Shown one piece after another: positions 20,143 to 32,723 of a stretch of DNA of 64,000 nt. The translations under genes were made by a program, and so were the position numbers. Source of the stretch: Emiliania huxleyi CCMP1516 (Eukaryota > Haptophyta > Isochrysidales > Noelaerhabdaceae); NCBI RefSeq assembly GCF_000372725.1, contig NW_005197128.1, positions 93,125-157,124 of the forward strand, in the 5' to 3' direction. The notes under the pieces were generated by a model. It had not been told where the DNA came from. It saw only the letters and a program-made list of their open reading frames with translations, and made no database searches. The stretch's first letter is position 1. Every line of letters starts with the position of its first letter.

Positions 20143-22062
20143 ATGGACGCAGTGGTGGCGCGATCAGCGCTCCTGCTCGTTCCGCTGCTGCTGGTCTCGG
20201 GCGTGGGCGGGCTGGCGGCCGGCCGCAGGCCCAACGTCGTCGTCGTGGGCCGCCCGAACGTCGGCAAGTCGACGCTGGCCAACCGGATCACGCAGCAGTA
20301 CGCGGACGGCGCCATCGTGCACGATGAGGCTGGCGTGACGCGCGATCGCACCTACGCGGACGGCTGGTGGGCCGCGCACGAGTTCACCGTCGTCGACACG
20401 GGCGGCCTCGTCTTTGATGACGACGCGGAGCACGTCTTCATGCCGCAGATCCGGCAGCAGGCGATCGTGGCGCTTCGCGACGCGGCGGTGGCGCTGCTCG
20501 TGGTGGACGGGCAGGCGGGCTGCACGCCCCTCGACACCGACATCGCCGACTTCATGCGGCGGCAGCGCGTCAAGTGCGTCCTCGCCGTCAACAAGTGCGA
20601 GAGCGAAAAGACGGGAGAGCTGCAGGCGGCCGACTTTTGGCAGCTGGGGATGGGGACCCCGCACCCGGTCTCCGGCATACACGGCACGGGGATGGGGGAG
20701 CTGATGGACGCGCTGACGGCGCCGCTGCCTCGGACGGTGCCGGACAAGGCGACGGACGACGTCTGCTCTGTCGATGGAGGCGCTGCAACCTTCCGTGAAC
20801 CTTCTCGGAACCTTCTCGCAGGCGACCGACGGCTTCTACTCGGACGAGGAGGCGCGTGAGGCGGCGCGGAGGGACGCGGAGCTGTCCCAGGAGGAGGACC
20901 TGCCGCTGCGGGTTGCGATCTTGGGCAAGCGCTAGCCGCGAACTCGCCGAGATCTCGCCGAGATTCCTTGCGAGATCCAGCCGCGCCGTGTGTCGCCTCC
21001 TGGACACCAGTCCACACCAGTCGCCCGCTGCCCTCCGACGCTTCTCGGAACCGGCTCGGGTGTAGGCAAGCCAAACGTGGGCAAGTCCTCGCTGCTCAAC
21101 CGGCTCACGCGCTCGGAGCGCGCCATCGTCTCTGACATCGCAGGCACGACGCGCGACGTGATCGACCAGGCGGCCAGCGGCGATTGAGGATGAACTCTAT
21201 GATTCGTATCGTGATGTCTCACCATCAAGTGCGAGCAAGATCTCACCCTGCGTCGTCGTCGAGCAGGATGTCAAGGTGGATGGAAAGAGGTACCTCTTTC
21301 TCGACACCGCCGGCGTGCGGCGTGCGGCCCGCGTCGGCGGCGGTCGCGATGCCGCCCTCGAGACGCTGATGGTCCGGCGGGCGCTCAAGGCGGTCAAGCG
21401 CAGCGACGTGTGCCTGCTCGTCCTCGACGCGACCGACGGCGTCTCTGACCAGGAGAGCAACCGAGATCGCCCGACATCGCCCGACATCGCCCGAGCTCAC
21501 GCCGGCCCAATCTCTCTCGGACTAGGAGAGCCGCCTCGCCGAGTACGCCGCCGAGGCGGGCCGCGCCGTCGTGGTTGCCGTCAACAAGTGGGACGCCGTC
21601 TCCGCCAAGGACGACAAGAAGTACCGCGAGGCCAAGCGGCTGATGGCGTCGGGGCTGCCCGCCCTCGCGACGGGCGGCACGCCGTGGGCCGACTTCCTCT
21701 TTGTCTCGGCCAAGACGGGCCTCAAGGCGTCCTCGCTCTTTGGCGCGCTCGACCGCGCCTCGGCGACGCACCGCCGCAGGATCAAGACGGCGGTGCTCAA
21801 CGAGGTGCTCGAGGATGCCGTGCGGTGGCAGAGGCCTCCCTCCACCTCCACCGGCCGCCAGGGCGCGGTCTACTATTGCGCGCAGGTCTCGGTGCGGCCC
21901 CCGACGGTGGTCATCTTTGTCAACGACCCCGACCTCTTCTCGCAGAGCTACCGCCGCTACCTCGAGTCCGCGCTGCGCAAGGCGCTCGGCTTCCAGGGCA
22001 CGCCCCTCCGGATGCTCTTTCGGGCGCGCCGCGCGCGTGAGCCGGGCGCCGGGCGGGACTGA
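20143..22062 (+). CDS. der: Der/EngA double-Era GTPase, organelle type
   Basis: Five exons (20143-20748, 20822-20924, 21066-21169, 21267-21452, 21526-22062) give 511 aa. The first GTPase domain has [19 protein letters not shown] and VNKCE; the second has [33 protein letters not shown] and AVNKWDAV; a KH-like C-terminus ends in [19 protein letters not shown]. Bacterial Der supports 50S ribosome assembly, so a plastid or mitochondrial ribosome role is expected. The start [20 protein letters not shown] looks like a signal peptide, favouring a complex plastid. Exact alignment to the family fixes the introns: donors GC, GC, GC and GA, each acceptor AG before G. The GA donor (21453, gagagcaacc; exon 5 gagagccgcc) restores the conserved [11 protein letters not shown] and no GT/GC alternative does. 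The length is slightly above the bacterial norm because of the N-terminus. Confidence 0.92.
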
Positions 22063-22553
22063 CTTTTTTTCAAACTTGGATGTCGCTACACACTCGATTT
22101 CCGTGTCTCGGGCCGTTCCAGCTGCGATGCTCCATCCCCCATCCGCTGGCGAGGCCGTCGAGTGCCGTCCACCCTTGTCCCTTCATGCACATGCTTCAAC
22201 CCCACGCAACACAAATTCGGCTCCCAAAACCGACAAATCTCTCTCAAAACCGATATATTCTGTCGCGGCGATGATGAGAAGGCGTTCTCCCTCCTTACGT
22301 TTCTTTGTTTGTGCGTGCGGATTTTTCAGGCGTAGACCGTAGTCTTCTTCGCTGTTTATTCACAGCACGACACTGGGGTAACTAGAGCCCAGACGGTTCC
22401 CTGCGAGCTGCGTGGGGTCCCGCCTATCGCGGTGCTCGGTGTGTGTGTGCCCTGAGGTGTGTGCCGCTCCTCACGCCTTTCGGCAACGCGACGCAGGCTC
22501 GATCGCTGCTGCTGCGGCGGCGAGAGCGACGGCGACGGCGACAGCTGACGTAT
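22063..22553. other. Intergenic between Der and sulfotransferase
   Basis: No separate gene is seen. The frame of the next gene stays open upstream to about 22443, so part of this stretch could be coding if translation starts earlier. Confidence 0.4.
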
Positions 22554-24113
22554 ATGTCGGCCTTCGCAGACGAGCTCGACGCGCAGCTCGACGAGATCCG
22601 GTTCGGGGTGCAGGCGGTGACGCCGGCGTCCCGCGATGGCGCAGGGGCCACGGCAACCGTCACGCTGCTGGAGGGCACCACCATCGACGTCTCCCTCAGC
22701 CACCGTGGCGTGCGTTCGGGCGACAGCGCACACGACTCGGTCAACAGCCTGCTCCTCAACCTCAGCCCGTGCTTCGCCGCCGCCTTCAACCGGTCGCTCG
22801 CCGACGCGCTCAGGGCAGTGGCGGAGGAGAGCGGCGCAGAAATGGTGGCTGACGTCGAGGAGGAGGAGGGGGCGACGGAGGAGCCCTTCCCGCTGCTGCC
22901 GATCACGAGCCAGCAGACGCTCGCCAACATCCGTAGCCTCGCCGCCGACGCACGGACTGTCTTCATCGCGTCGTACCCCAAATCGGTGAGTCCGCCCCGA
23001 TCGTGCAGCGTCACCGTACTCCCCTCGCCAGGCTCCGGTCCGGTGGTCGCCGCCCGCAGGACGCAATGCTCCTCACGAGCGCTAGCGAACACGCACACGT
23101 TTCCCGTGAGAAGCGGGAGGTTCGCTCCTCCACTCAGCTGCTTGATGCTGTCAGGGCACTACCTGGCTCCAGAACGTGGTGTACCAGCTGGTGACCGGCG
23201 GGGCGGAGCTCGACCACATCTCGACCTTCTCGCCCTTCCTCGAGGCGGACCGCACGTGGGCTGACGGCGGCCGCGTCTCGGATCCGGCCGCTTCCCACCA
23301 CCAGCGGCTCGGCTGGCGAGCCTTCAACACGCACGTGCTGCACGCGATGCTGCCGGCCTCGCCCGCCGCGCGCCTTGTCTATGTGGTGCGCGAGCCTTCG
23401 GACGCCTGCTGCTCGATGTGGCACCACTTCTCGCACATGGCGCCCGAGGACGGCGGCTTCACCGGGAGCCTGGAGCAGTGAGTGACCGCAGATGCTGAAT
23501 ACGGAGTTGTGCTTTCAATACGGAGTTGTGCATTCCGACACAGCGCTCGAGAGGACACGTTCTCAACAGCACTTGTTCAGTTGTATTCACTGTATCCGTA
23601 GCCCTCTCGTGCTGCGAGTGCACGGCACGAGGCCGCACCCACTCCCCGACTCTGGTCTCTTCTCGGCGCAGGTTTGTGACCCAGTGGGTGGCTGGCGAGA
23701 TCGCATTCGGGACGTGGCGGCGACACGTGGGATCCTGGCTCGCCGCCGCCGCCGCAGACCCGCGCGTGCTCCTCCTTCGCTACGAGGACATGATCGCGGA
23801 CCTCGCCGGCTGCGTGGCGCGTCTCTCGGCGCACCTTGGCCTCGGCTACTCTGACGCGGAGCTCGGCAAGCTGCTGCCCCGCATGACCTTTGCGTGGATG
23901 AAGGAGCACGAGGCCGCCTTTGCGCCGACCAGCGTCGCGTGGGTCGACAAGGCCGACGGCTTCTCCTTTGTGCGGCGCGGCAAGGTGGGCGGAGGGAAGG
24001 AGGACCTCACGGCCGCGCAGCGCGAGGCGATCGAGCGGGCGTGCTGGTGCGCGGACGACTGCTACAGCGCCGTCATCGGCAAGGAGCACACGCTCGCCGG
24101 GCTGTCTCCCTGA
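22554..24113 (+). CDS. Cytosolic-type sulfotransferase family protein
   Basis: Three exons (22554-22985, 23155-23477, 23672-24113) give 398 aa. The 5'-phosphosulfate loop YPKSGTTWLQN is created exactly by splicing intron 1, which confirms the junction. RLVYVVREPSDACCSMWHHF is the 3'-phosphate-binding motif, FNTHVLHAMLP holds the likely catalytic His, and RRGKVGGGKEDLT matches the C-terminal GxxGxxK PAPS-binding motif. The enzyme transfers sulfate from PAPS to a hydroxyl or amine; the acceptor is unknown. The first 110 residues (DELDAQLDEIRFGVQAV) are an extra N-terminal domain I do not recognise. The start codon at 22554 is the first Met after the upstream Arg-rich stretch. Intron 2 is a family-1 introner-like intron. 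Confidence 0.87.
23478..23671 (+). repeat. Family-1 introner-like intron, copy D
   Basis: Intron 2 of the sulfotransferase gene (GT-AG). It shares ttgtattcactgtatccgta, gcacggcacgaggccgcacc and ccccgactctgg with copies B, C and E. The first bases gtgagtgaccgcag resemble the first bases of exon 3, gtttgtgacccag. Its 5' half also carries atacggagttgtgc twice. Confidence 0.75.
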
Positions 24114-24590
24114 TTGGAGAACCGGGTGTCGTTTTATGGAGTCAAGCAATTTCGTTTCATTCGCGCCTGCGCGATTTTGTTATTGAGCGCCATGAAAAGG
24201 AAACCCGTCTGGCACTTTCCGCCGCCGGTGTGTGTTTAGTTTGGGCGGGGACCTGTTCTTTTTTACCCACCTCGCACAGTAGAGAGTTTATTTATTTATT
24301 TATTTGGTGTGTTTGGATACCGCCTCGAGTTGCCGTCGTACACGGCCCGATTCACGGCTCATATAGAAACTCTCATAGGCCTCACATGTCAGCTCACAGA
24401 TGACACACACAATCACACAAGAGAACACAACTCTCACGATCGTCCTCAGACACAAAAAGCCGTAATCATCGTCATCTCCCGGCCCTTTCGGGCGCGTCCC
24501 TTTTAGGAGTTCACACTCCGCCACGCACGTCCGCTCGTGCGTCCCACTGGCATCCGTCAGGCCTCACTCCGCTCTTTGCCGAAGCTCATC
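24114..24590. other. Intergenic spacer
   Basis: No gene is supported. A (TTTA)n tract lies at 24289-24305. The sequence is AT-richer than the coding flanks. Confidence 0.4.
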
Positions 24591-27500
24591 ATGTCCACAG
24601 CCACCATCCTCCAGAGCGACTTCCTCAGGTTTGGGGACGGCACCCATGATTCCATCGCTGGCGCGGGCGTGAGCGGCTCGACGGACGCCCTTCGACAGCC
24701 CTTCACCCGCATTGACGGACAGTTCACGCAGCTCAGCTACTCAAGCTATCCAATGAGCGTTGCGCTTTCCATCGGAGGCGTGCAGCAGGAGGATTGTCTG
24801 CGGGACAGCGCAAGCACACAGACGGCCGATTTCTCTGGTTTTTTGGAGGACGAGGACTTGGGCGACGGGCGCCGCCTCGGCCACGGCACCATCTCTACCT
24901 CGCAGACGTGCGCAGTATCAGGCGAGGAGGCTGGCACCACAATATCCCTCACTCGAGCCTACAGCCTCCGCGCGCCCTCCTCGCGATCACTTGCGGTGAG
25001 CTTCACCGTCTCGGCGTCGGCTGGCAGCGCTCGCGATGTCCGCATCTGGTGGGGGACGCGCGATGATTGGGTTGGGGAAACCGACCAGCCGGCAAAGGCG
25101 GTGGGGGATCTCACGAGCGATGGCACGTTCGTGGTGGCCACCGACTCCACCGGCAATGCAGTTCAAATTACATCGGGGTCGGAGGGCGTCCTCCTATTCA
25201 GCCCCGACGCGGGCGCCCGCGCCCTCGTCGCCAGATGTTGCACCTTCAGCAATATAGTTGCTCTCGATCCTGAGACACGCTTCAGCGGCGAAGTGAAGAA
25301 TGACGGTTCGTACGGTCTCTTCCTCCCGCTCTCCGAGATCAGCGAGGGCGACAGCGCCACCGTCACATTCGCCTATGCCGCAGGCCCCGTCGCCGACCTG
25401 GCCGCGATTGGCGCGGCAGCCTATGCCGCAGCTGGTACGCCCGGGAGTCCGCCAGCGCCACCTCCCTGGCATCCGCCGCCGCCGCCTCCACCACCGCCAT
25501 CGTCGCCACCGCCGCCATCGTCGCCCCCGCCGCTGCCCGAGCGACCGCCCCCGCTGCCCCTTCAGCCACCCCCGCAGCCACCATCGCCGCCTCCCGCACC
25601 GCCCTCGCCCTTCCTCTTTCTCGGCGCCGGCGCATGTCGCACAGAGAGCGGTGGGTCTGGCACCTACGATGAGCCGAGGCGAAAGGTGGGGCGGGTTGAG
25701 TGCGAGCGGCTCTGCACGGATGAGGCGTGGTGCGTTGCCTTTGAGGTGTTCACCGAGGCGGGTGAGAGCTTGTGCGAGCTCCACACCCAGCCGATCGCCA
25801 CGGCAAAAACCTCGGGTCAGTGCGGCGGCCTCGACTGCAGCGGCTTCCGATGCTACGCAAAGCGTCTGCACCCGCCGCCACATTCGCCGCCAAGGGAGCC
25901 ATCACCGCCGCCGTCGCCAGCGCCTCCGCCGCCTCCGCCGCCTCCGCCGCCGCCGCCGCCACCGCCGCCTCCGCCGCCTCCGCCGCCTCCGCCGCCTCCG
26001 CCGCCGTCGCTGCCGCCGTCGCTGCCGCCGTTGCTGCCGCTGCCTCCGCCGCCTCCATCACAGCCGACGCCGCCGGCACAGCCAATGGAACTCCCCGAGC
26101 TGCCATTCCTGTCCCAGATCGTGCCCGTCGTCACATCCACGGTCACAGCCACGGTCGCCGTCTCTGTCGCCGTCTCAGTCGTATCAGCGGTGGTCTCGTC
26201 GGCCAGCGCATCGCTCGCTAGCAGCATTGGCAGCGCTGGTGGGAGCGGCGCCGGGGCCACGCCGCTCGTGCTAGGAGTGCAGCGCTTCGCGATGCTGAAC
26301 GGGCTTGCTGTGAACAAGTCAGCAGCACAGGCGGCGGTCGTTGGCTCCATGGCCTGGACCAAGGGCTCGGTCGACTGGTTTGGCCGCAGGGCGACGGCTG
26401 GCGATTACGATACCGAAGCGGCGCCTCTCGGCCGGCGACTCGATGGCATATATGGGCTGGGCGGCAATGCGGCTCTGCCCGAGGGCCTCTGGGCGCTTAT
26501 CGAGCAGCTCGTCACCACCGCGATCGCCCTTCCCCTTGTGCTGCTGCTCCAATACACCGGCGAGATAAGCTGCGGCCGAGATAACATGTGTTTATCCATC
26601 GTCTCTTCACACCTCCTTCCGTTAACAGGTGTGTGCTGCTGGCGCCACCGCGTCAACCGCAGCTGGTACGCTCACCAGGCGACGGTGGATCGCGCCTCGG
26701 CGGTGGAGGTCTTGGTCGCCCGGGGCTCATCGCGCTTGTCGGCGGTTGAGCCTCGCAGCTCCAGCCTTAGCTCTCCTCGGCGCCGGCGCAACAGCTCGCG
26801 CGAGCGTGAGGCTGCGGAGGCTGCGAAGGGTCCAAAATCGCCACCGTCGCCGACAACCGACGGAGTCCGCTTCATCCCGCTGCCGTCCGTCTTTGTCTTT
26901 CCGAATTTGCTCACCGTCGGCCTCAACATTTTGCTCACCGGTCTCACCGAGGCGGCGGCGGCGCTGTTGGCAGAGCAGCCAGAGCCCATCTTTTGTTGGC
27001 CTGCCTATGTCGTCCTCGGCTTTGTCGGGCTGTACGTGCTAGTGACCTTGTCGGTGGTCCTCCGCTTCTATTACGGGGGCCACAGAAAGGAGCTGTGGGT
27101 CCCTGCACGACCCCAGACGGTGGACGAGGTCCATGACCCCATTCTGCGCAACGTGCAGCGGTCCACTTGCCGCGATTGCTGGCGGAGGCTATTCAATATA
27201 ATCGAGCGGTACCGAGGCGAAATGTAGCTGAGGTGTGCCGAGATTACCATGCTGCAGCTCAACTTCCCTCCGACGCCGCTTAGGCTCCTTCGAGTTGCGC
27301 GGCGAGGACGCCACAGAGCCGGCGCGGACCGAACGGCTGCTTGCCCGACCTTTCGCTCTCCGCTGGCGCGCACTTCCCAGGGACGTGTCACCTCCAGAAG
27401 TGCACAACTTTGCCCCACTCTCTTCTCCCCTCGCCTGCTCGCCGTAGGCGGTCGACCTCCGACTTCTATAGCTCCCTCTCCGCCATGCTCATCTCGCGCT

Positions 27501-28300
27501 CCTCGGGCGGAGGCCTCGTCGGTGTTTACGGCTCATCGCCCGTGACTTCCCCCCCCCGTGACGTGTCCGTGCATGCCCCCACAGGCCTGATTGGCATCAC
27601 GTACGATTGGCTCGCCCTCGTCGCGCAGCTGGTGCTGGCCGTCCTGCTCGGCATCGGCGACGTACTGGAGTGGAACTCGAGCGCCGCCATCATCCAGGTC
27701 TGCTCGGTGCTCGGCTTCCTGCTTGTCCTCTCGCTAATCCTGTTCCTGCTCGGCCCGGGCGCAGACCGGTACGAGTGCGCTGTCACGGCCAGCAACATGC
27801 TTGAGAAGGAAGGGTGCGTGGCGATATATCTTGTCCGTGACGTGCCAATGTGTCCACAGGCCAGCCAGTACATGCTCGAGGGGCTCGCGACGACAATGGT
27901 GCTCTACTACCAGGCGGAGGACAACGGCACCGCGCTCGTGCTCCTGCTCTGTGCCATCTTCTTGCCCGTGGTCCTCCAGCTGTACGACGGCCTCATTGTC
28001 GCCGTTGTGATGCGCCTGCGGGGGCACAAGAAGGTGACCTGCAAGATGTGGGCGCTCGCGGTCCTCTCGGTAATTGTGGCGCTGCCGGCCGCCTTCCTCA
28101 AGCTGCTTGGCCTCGACACAGGCCTCACCGATGTCATCACCGACTCGGTTGAGGCGGCCGCCGACATCGCGGTGGGCGAGGCAACAGCAGAGGACGCGGA
28201 CTCATCGTCGTCGTCGCTGCCGAGAGAGTCGGGCTCGGGGCGACGTTCTAGCCGCTTAGGCTTTGAACAGCCGCTATCCCCCGTCAACGAGCTGTACTAG
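24591..28300 (+). CDS. Large multipass membrane protein with proline-rich, PAN-like ectodomain
   Basis: Exons 24591-26559, 26629-27205, 27448-27530, 27585-27787 and 27860-28300 join in frame (about 1090 aa). The N-terminal 290 residues are a beta-rich domain (FLRFGDGTHDSIAGAG). Two proline-rich linkers of SPPPP type flank a Cys-rich block (GACRTESG, ECERLCTDEAWCVAFEVF, CGGLDCSGFRCYAKR) that resembles PAN/apple domains. At least seven hydrophobic segments follow, such as NLLTVGLNILLTGLTEAAAA, YVVLGFVGLYVLVTLSVVL, AAIIQVCSVLGFLLVLSLIL and LLCAIFLPVVLQLYDGLIVA. A cell-surface channel, sensor or adhesion role is plausible but not shown. All donors are GC. Intron 4 (72 bp) begins gccagcaacatgctt and exon 5 begins gccagccagtacatgct, so the intron carries a copy of the next exon's start. 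A missing upstream exon with a signal peptide is likely. Confidence 0.6.
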
Positions 28301-28487
28301 AGACGTCTCTTGTTGCGCGAGACTGATTTTTAAAATGTAGGCGCTCTAGATATGAGAGAACGAAGCCCGCACTCTGAGATGTGTATATGAACATGTGGGG
28401 TTTTGTGATGCGTCTGACGGCTGTGGGCATAGTCGACGAGAAGATTGGTGACGTCGCCGTCAAGCTGGTATCGACATCCCGTTCTTA

Positions 28488-30169
28488 TTACTCACATACT
28501 GTAGCTTGTAAGCACCCTGGGGCCCCTCGTCCGACACTGGCGGCGCCACGCGCCGCAGCCGCTGCTCCAGCCTCCTTGCCCTGCTCGTGGAGCGACGGCC
28601 CCCGTGCGATCACCTGCGCCCCCCCAAGGCAGCGGCAGCCATCGTACAACGCCACCGTCTGGCCGACGGCGATGTTGACCTGTTCACACGAGGGGCTGTG
28701 AAGAGGCGCCGTTCACAGACCCACAGCTACAGCCCGGCATGTTGACCGGCGTCGCGAAACGAGCGGTGTACTGCGGCGGTGGTGGCGGCTCGGTGGCGGC
28801 GACGGAGCACGGTATGGCCGGCGCGCGGTGGCGGACCCGAGCAGAGCAAGCGAGGGCAGAGGGGGAGGCACGCGAGTCCAGCTGGCCGGGGGGGGAGCCG
28901 CTGATCCAGGCCGCCTCGCCAACCTCGAGGGTGTGGGTGAGCAAAGCCGGGTGAGCGGCGCCCTCACACATGAAGAGCGTGTCCGTCTCGAGACACTTCT
29001 CGGCGACGTACCACCGGCCGCCGAGCCCGCCGACGCGCGCGCGCTGCCCGTGCGTGTAGAGCGAGACACCCTGGTGCGTGCCGAGCACGCGCCCGCTCTC
29101 GACGCAGACCAGCGGCCCCGGCCGCTGCGACGGCAGGGAGGAGCGGAGGAAGCGTGGTGTACGAGTACCGTGACTGCGCACGAACGGTATCATTATTGGA
29201 TCACATTGTGATCTACCTGCGGCGGCAGGTAGGAGCGGATGAAGTCGCGGAAGCGGCGCTTGCCGACGAAGCAGATTCCCATCGACTCGCGCTTGCCTAG
29301 AAAGAAAGACAGGCGGCCTGAAATGAAAAGCACAGAAGCAGGTCCCCGGGTGTCTCGCTTGCCGGCGGTGTGCAGCTCGGCGGCGGCGGCGAGCGCGCGC
29401 ACCTCACACAGCAGAAGACAGATGAGCCAGGGAGAAGACAAAGGAACGAGGCGGCGAGCGAGCGCACTTTGCGTGATCATACAGAGAATGCTAGCGAGAC
29501 TACGATTTTCATGCGGCGCGCGCGCACCTCGCGCTTCCTGAGCTCGCCGAGCGGGAAGAGCGACCTGCGCAGCGACGCCTGGGGCACCGCCGCCAAAAAG
29601 TACGTCTGGTCCTTGTCCGCGTCCACGGCGGTTAGCAGCGCCGACCCGCCGGCCTCCGAGTGAGCCACGCGCGCATAGTGGCCGGTCGCCGCCCAATCTG
29701 CGCCGAGAGCGAGCGCGTGCGCGGTGAAGCGGTCAAACTTGATGTGCCTAGGGGAGGCTTGGGAATTCTCTGGGAGAGCTCCCGACAACGCGATACTGCT
29801 CGCGAGACGGGTCGGAGGCCGGTTGCACGCGACGTCCGGGTTCAGAGTCGCTCCTCTAGCGATGCCCGCCACAAACGGCTCGAAGACGTCCGACCAGTAC
29901 TCGCGGACGAAGCTCACCGCGTGGAAGCCGATCCCGAGCCGCTCGCACACGCGGCGCGCGTCCTCGCGCTCGCGCTCGGCGCACTCGCCGTCCGTCCCTT
30001 CCTCGGCGTGGTCCCAGTTGCTCATGTGCACGCCAACCACGTCGTGGCCCTGCCGCTTGAGCAGCAGCGCCGCGACCGACGAGTCGACGCCGCCCGACAC
30101 GCCAACGGCGACGGTCGCCAGACGCCGGCCGCCACGCCGCCCGACACACAGGACGCGAGAGCGAAACAT
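28488..30169 (-). CDS. mnmA: tRNA-specific 2-thiouridylase MnmA/TrmU
   Basis: Six minus-strand exons (30169-29820, 29747-29528, 29402-29363, 29296-29217, 29124-28747, 28679-28488) give 419 aa, the usual family length. The ATP-pyrophosphatase P-loop VGVSGGVDSSVAALL, the catalytic Cys in NPDVACN, IKFDRF, GADWAATGHYAR, DKDQTYFL and the second active-site Cys in ESMGICFVGKRRF are all present. The C-terminal barrel reads GTHQGVSLYTHGQR and VALYDGCRCLGG. The enzyme thiolates U34 of Glu, Gln and Lys tRNAs in mitochondria or plastids. Family alignment fixes the splice sites: GC donors for introns 1 and 3, GT for 2, 4 and 5. Intron 2 and exon 3 both begin gtgcgcgcgc; intron 5 and exon 6 both begin gtcaacat. 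The gene converges on the membrane-protein gene with 187 bp between the stop codons. Confidence 0.93.
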
Positions 30170-31938
30170 TTGTGCTGGAATCTTTCAAATTCTTTTTGCA
30201 GGTAGGACGGAGGCAGCTGCTGCTGCAACGAGGAAAATAAAAAGCTGATATCGAGTGATAGCTGGCCCCAGCGCTGTCTTTGTAGCCTGGCGTTTGTGCC
30301 CCGTTTGTGCCGCGTCCCGTGCCCGCGAGTTCATTTTGACCGCGCAAGATATAAAGGGTGGCTAAGGGCTCTGCCCGCAAGGCGCCCGCGTCGCAGACGC
30401 GGTACCATTGACAAATCTGCAATATACCCCCACACGAACAAATAGCAAAATCCGAATACCGTGCACAAACTGCGTGATCTGGGCCGTGGACGGGCGACGG
30501 GGGCAAGCCTTCAGCTCACATTATTGGTGCAGCCGGCCTAGTCGTGCAATTCACGTTTACGACGACTAAAAATGCTTCCCGTGCGAAAAACAAACTCGGA
30601 GGCACACCACCGAAAAGGGCTCGGCGAGATCTATCGATTGGCACTATTTCCGAAAAATCGACTAGATTTTCCTCCCCCGGACCTCCCCTGCGCGCCGCAG
30701 GCGAAGCGAAATTCGGCTGCCTGCGTCGGTCTGCGCTCGATCTGGACTCGGTCTGGGGCACCTATACAAGCCCAAGCATAAGTGAGGCTTAGGGCGCTAG
30801 GATTGGTCGCCAGGACGCGACAGAGACCGGCACCGGTCCGCATCACATCCTACCAACCCACATCAGCACGCGCAGATCGGGGGGGTGGCTTGCGCGCAGC
30901 CAGAGCTGCGAACGCAGGCGGATGCGGCTGCAGGTTGAGAAAGCCGTCTCGAGCGGCCCAAGTCAGATCACCTGCGCCGCGCGCCAGCGGAATGGGAGGA
31001 AGAATGTCGGCTCTCGTGCAACCGCAGTCAGCAGCATGCGTACACACCTCTCAACCGAGCAACGGCTCGAGGCATTGCCTGGCGGCCGCAATTTTCTTTG
31101 CCTTGGCCAGATCCGACGACGGCGGCGTCGCCTCCGGCTCGAGCAGCGCCACCCGCGCCTCATCCGTCGGGGCGGCGAGAGCGGATGCGGAGGGTGAGGC
31201 GGAGGTGAGAGGCGCAGCAGGAGAGGCGAAGAGTCAGATGTGGTGGCGCCGGCCGACGAAAAGCGCAGCGCGTCGCTGATGAAAAGCGCTGACGCGTCAG
31301 CTGCTGAGCTTCCTGCTTGTCGGAGAACTCGTCGGCTTCAGCTCCGGCGCTCTGAACGCAGCAGAGATGCCATCTCCCGCGCGACGCAGCGAGAGTGGTC
31401 GCACCGAGGACCAAACGCACCTACGAACGCATAGACACGGCCGGAGACGGGTCAGTCGTAGGCTGCTCATGTGTCCTCGATGGATGGGAGGGGTCTGGGC
31501 GCAAACGATTGGACAGAAATGGAGCTAAAAAAGCGCGCGTATCCCGTCGTCACGCTCGACTCCGCGGCGCTCCAGGGCCGGATCGCGGTCGAATCTGGCG
31601 ATTCGGCTCCAATCGCTGGGTGCTCCGGACCGGTCCCGATGGTGTGGGCACCGCGGACGGCGCGCGGCGCCCTCATGCGGGCCGTGCATAGGCGGCGGCG
31701 CGCACCAGTGGAAGATGCGCCTTTAGGCCGGCTGCACCAATACGCAACAACAACAACAACAACTCTCTCTCTCCCAATACGTAAAATTGAAGCCAAGAAC
31801 GTCCGCCAAATCCGTGCTTTCGTGCTTTCGGGAGCAAGCAACTGAGGGAAAGCCGCTGATCGAGCCCAGCGTGCCCGCGGCCGCCTCCCGCGCAGCACCG
31901 CCGCTGGGGACGACACGCTGCGGAATCGGATCGAGCCC
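30170..31938. other. Intergenic, no supported gene
   Basis: No domain is recognised. The first part (30170-30800) is AT-richer and includes the MnmA promoter region, with aaattctttttgcagg close to its start. A long frame at 30782-31279 lacks any family signal. Confidence 0.4.
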
Positions 31939-32312
31939 ATGCACCGGGCAAAGAAGGACGCTGCAGAAGCGGTTGGAGAGGCAGCCGGCGTCTGCCGTCA
32001 CAACGAGTCCCAGCGCTGGTTGGACATGCGCGTCGGCTCGCCCGAGGACTGCCGAGCTCTGCAACCGAGGAGAGTGAGGGTGCGCCTCCCCTCACTGCTG
32101 GCCTGGCTGCGCACCGCCCCACAAAGCACCCCCTCGAGCATCTCTACAAGTACAAGTGCAAGGGCGACCTTCTCCAAGTCGTCAACGCGCCCGGCGGCTC
32201 TGGCAAGACTTTAGCCTTGGCCACCCTCCTTGCGGAGCAGGAGGAGATCCGCTCTCGGTCGGCAACGTGGCAGCTAGTCGAGGGACTCGGTAGTTGTGAC
32301 CCCCCTGAGTGA
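31939..32312 (+). pseudogene. P-loop NTPase/helicase-like fragment
   Basis: The frame ending at 32312 carries LLQVVNAPGGSGKTLALATL, a Walker A motif (GGSGKT) typical of Pif1- and UvrD-like helicases and relatives. The remaining helicase motifs are absent and a stop follows within 45 codons. A different frame just upstream (31939-32075) contains SQRWLDMRVGSPEDC, so an exon junction or a frameshift lies between. This is probably a relic of a mobile element or virus-like gene. No function is expected. Confidence 0.35.
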
Positions 32313-32723
32313 GTGAGGACAGGAGAGAGAGAGCTTTTGTGGTGCTGGTGTACGCAATAACGGGACAGGGTGCTTGTTCTCTCCATCTCCCCTTCTAGCT
32401 CTTAGCATGAGCTGCGCCCTGTGTCCGACCCCTTTTGCGCAGCAACACCTTAAACTTTTAGGCCCTCCAAATTCGGGTCGGAGCGTAGCGGAGTGGGCCC
32501 CGAGTTTGAAAAGGGCGACGGACGCTTGCGTCCTAGCCTCCAACAACGCCTCCCCGGCGCAGAGGGGCCCCCGGAGGGATGCTCAACCGCTCCACGCCAC
32601 GCCGCTTGCGGCGGTCCTATTCCCAGCTCCGTGCGTTATAGGAATCCTATGTCTTACTAGCCCCAGGCGCTGGCTCTCGCCTGCACCTGGTTCGCTCGCC
32701 AGCGCTGGCTCTCGTAGCCAGCG
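32313..32723. other. Intergenic upstream of the discoidin-like gene
   Basis: No gene is supported. Short direct repeats of agcgctggctctcg flank the region just before the next start codon (about 32665 and 32700). Confidence 0.35.
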
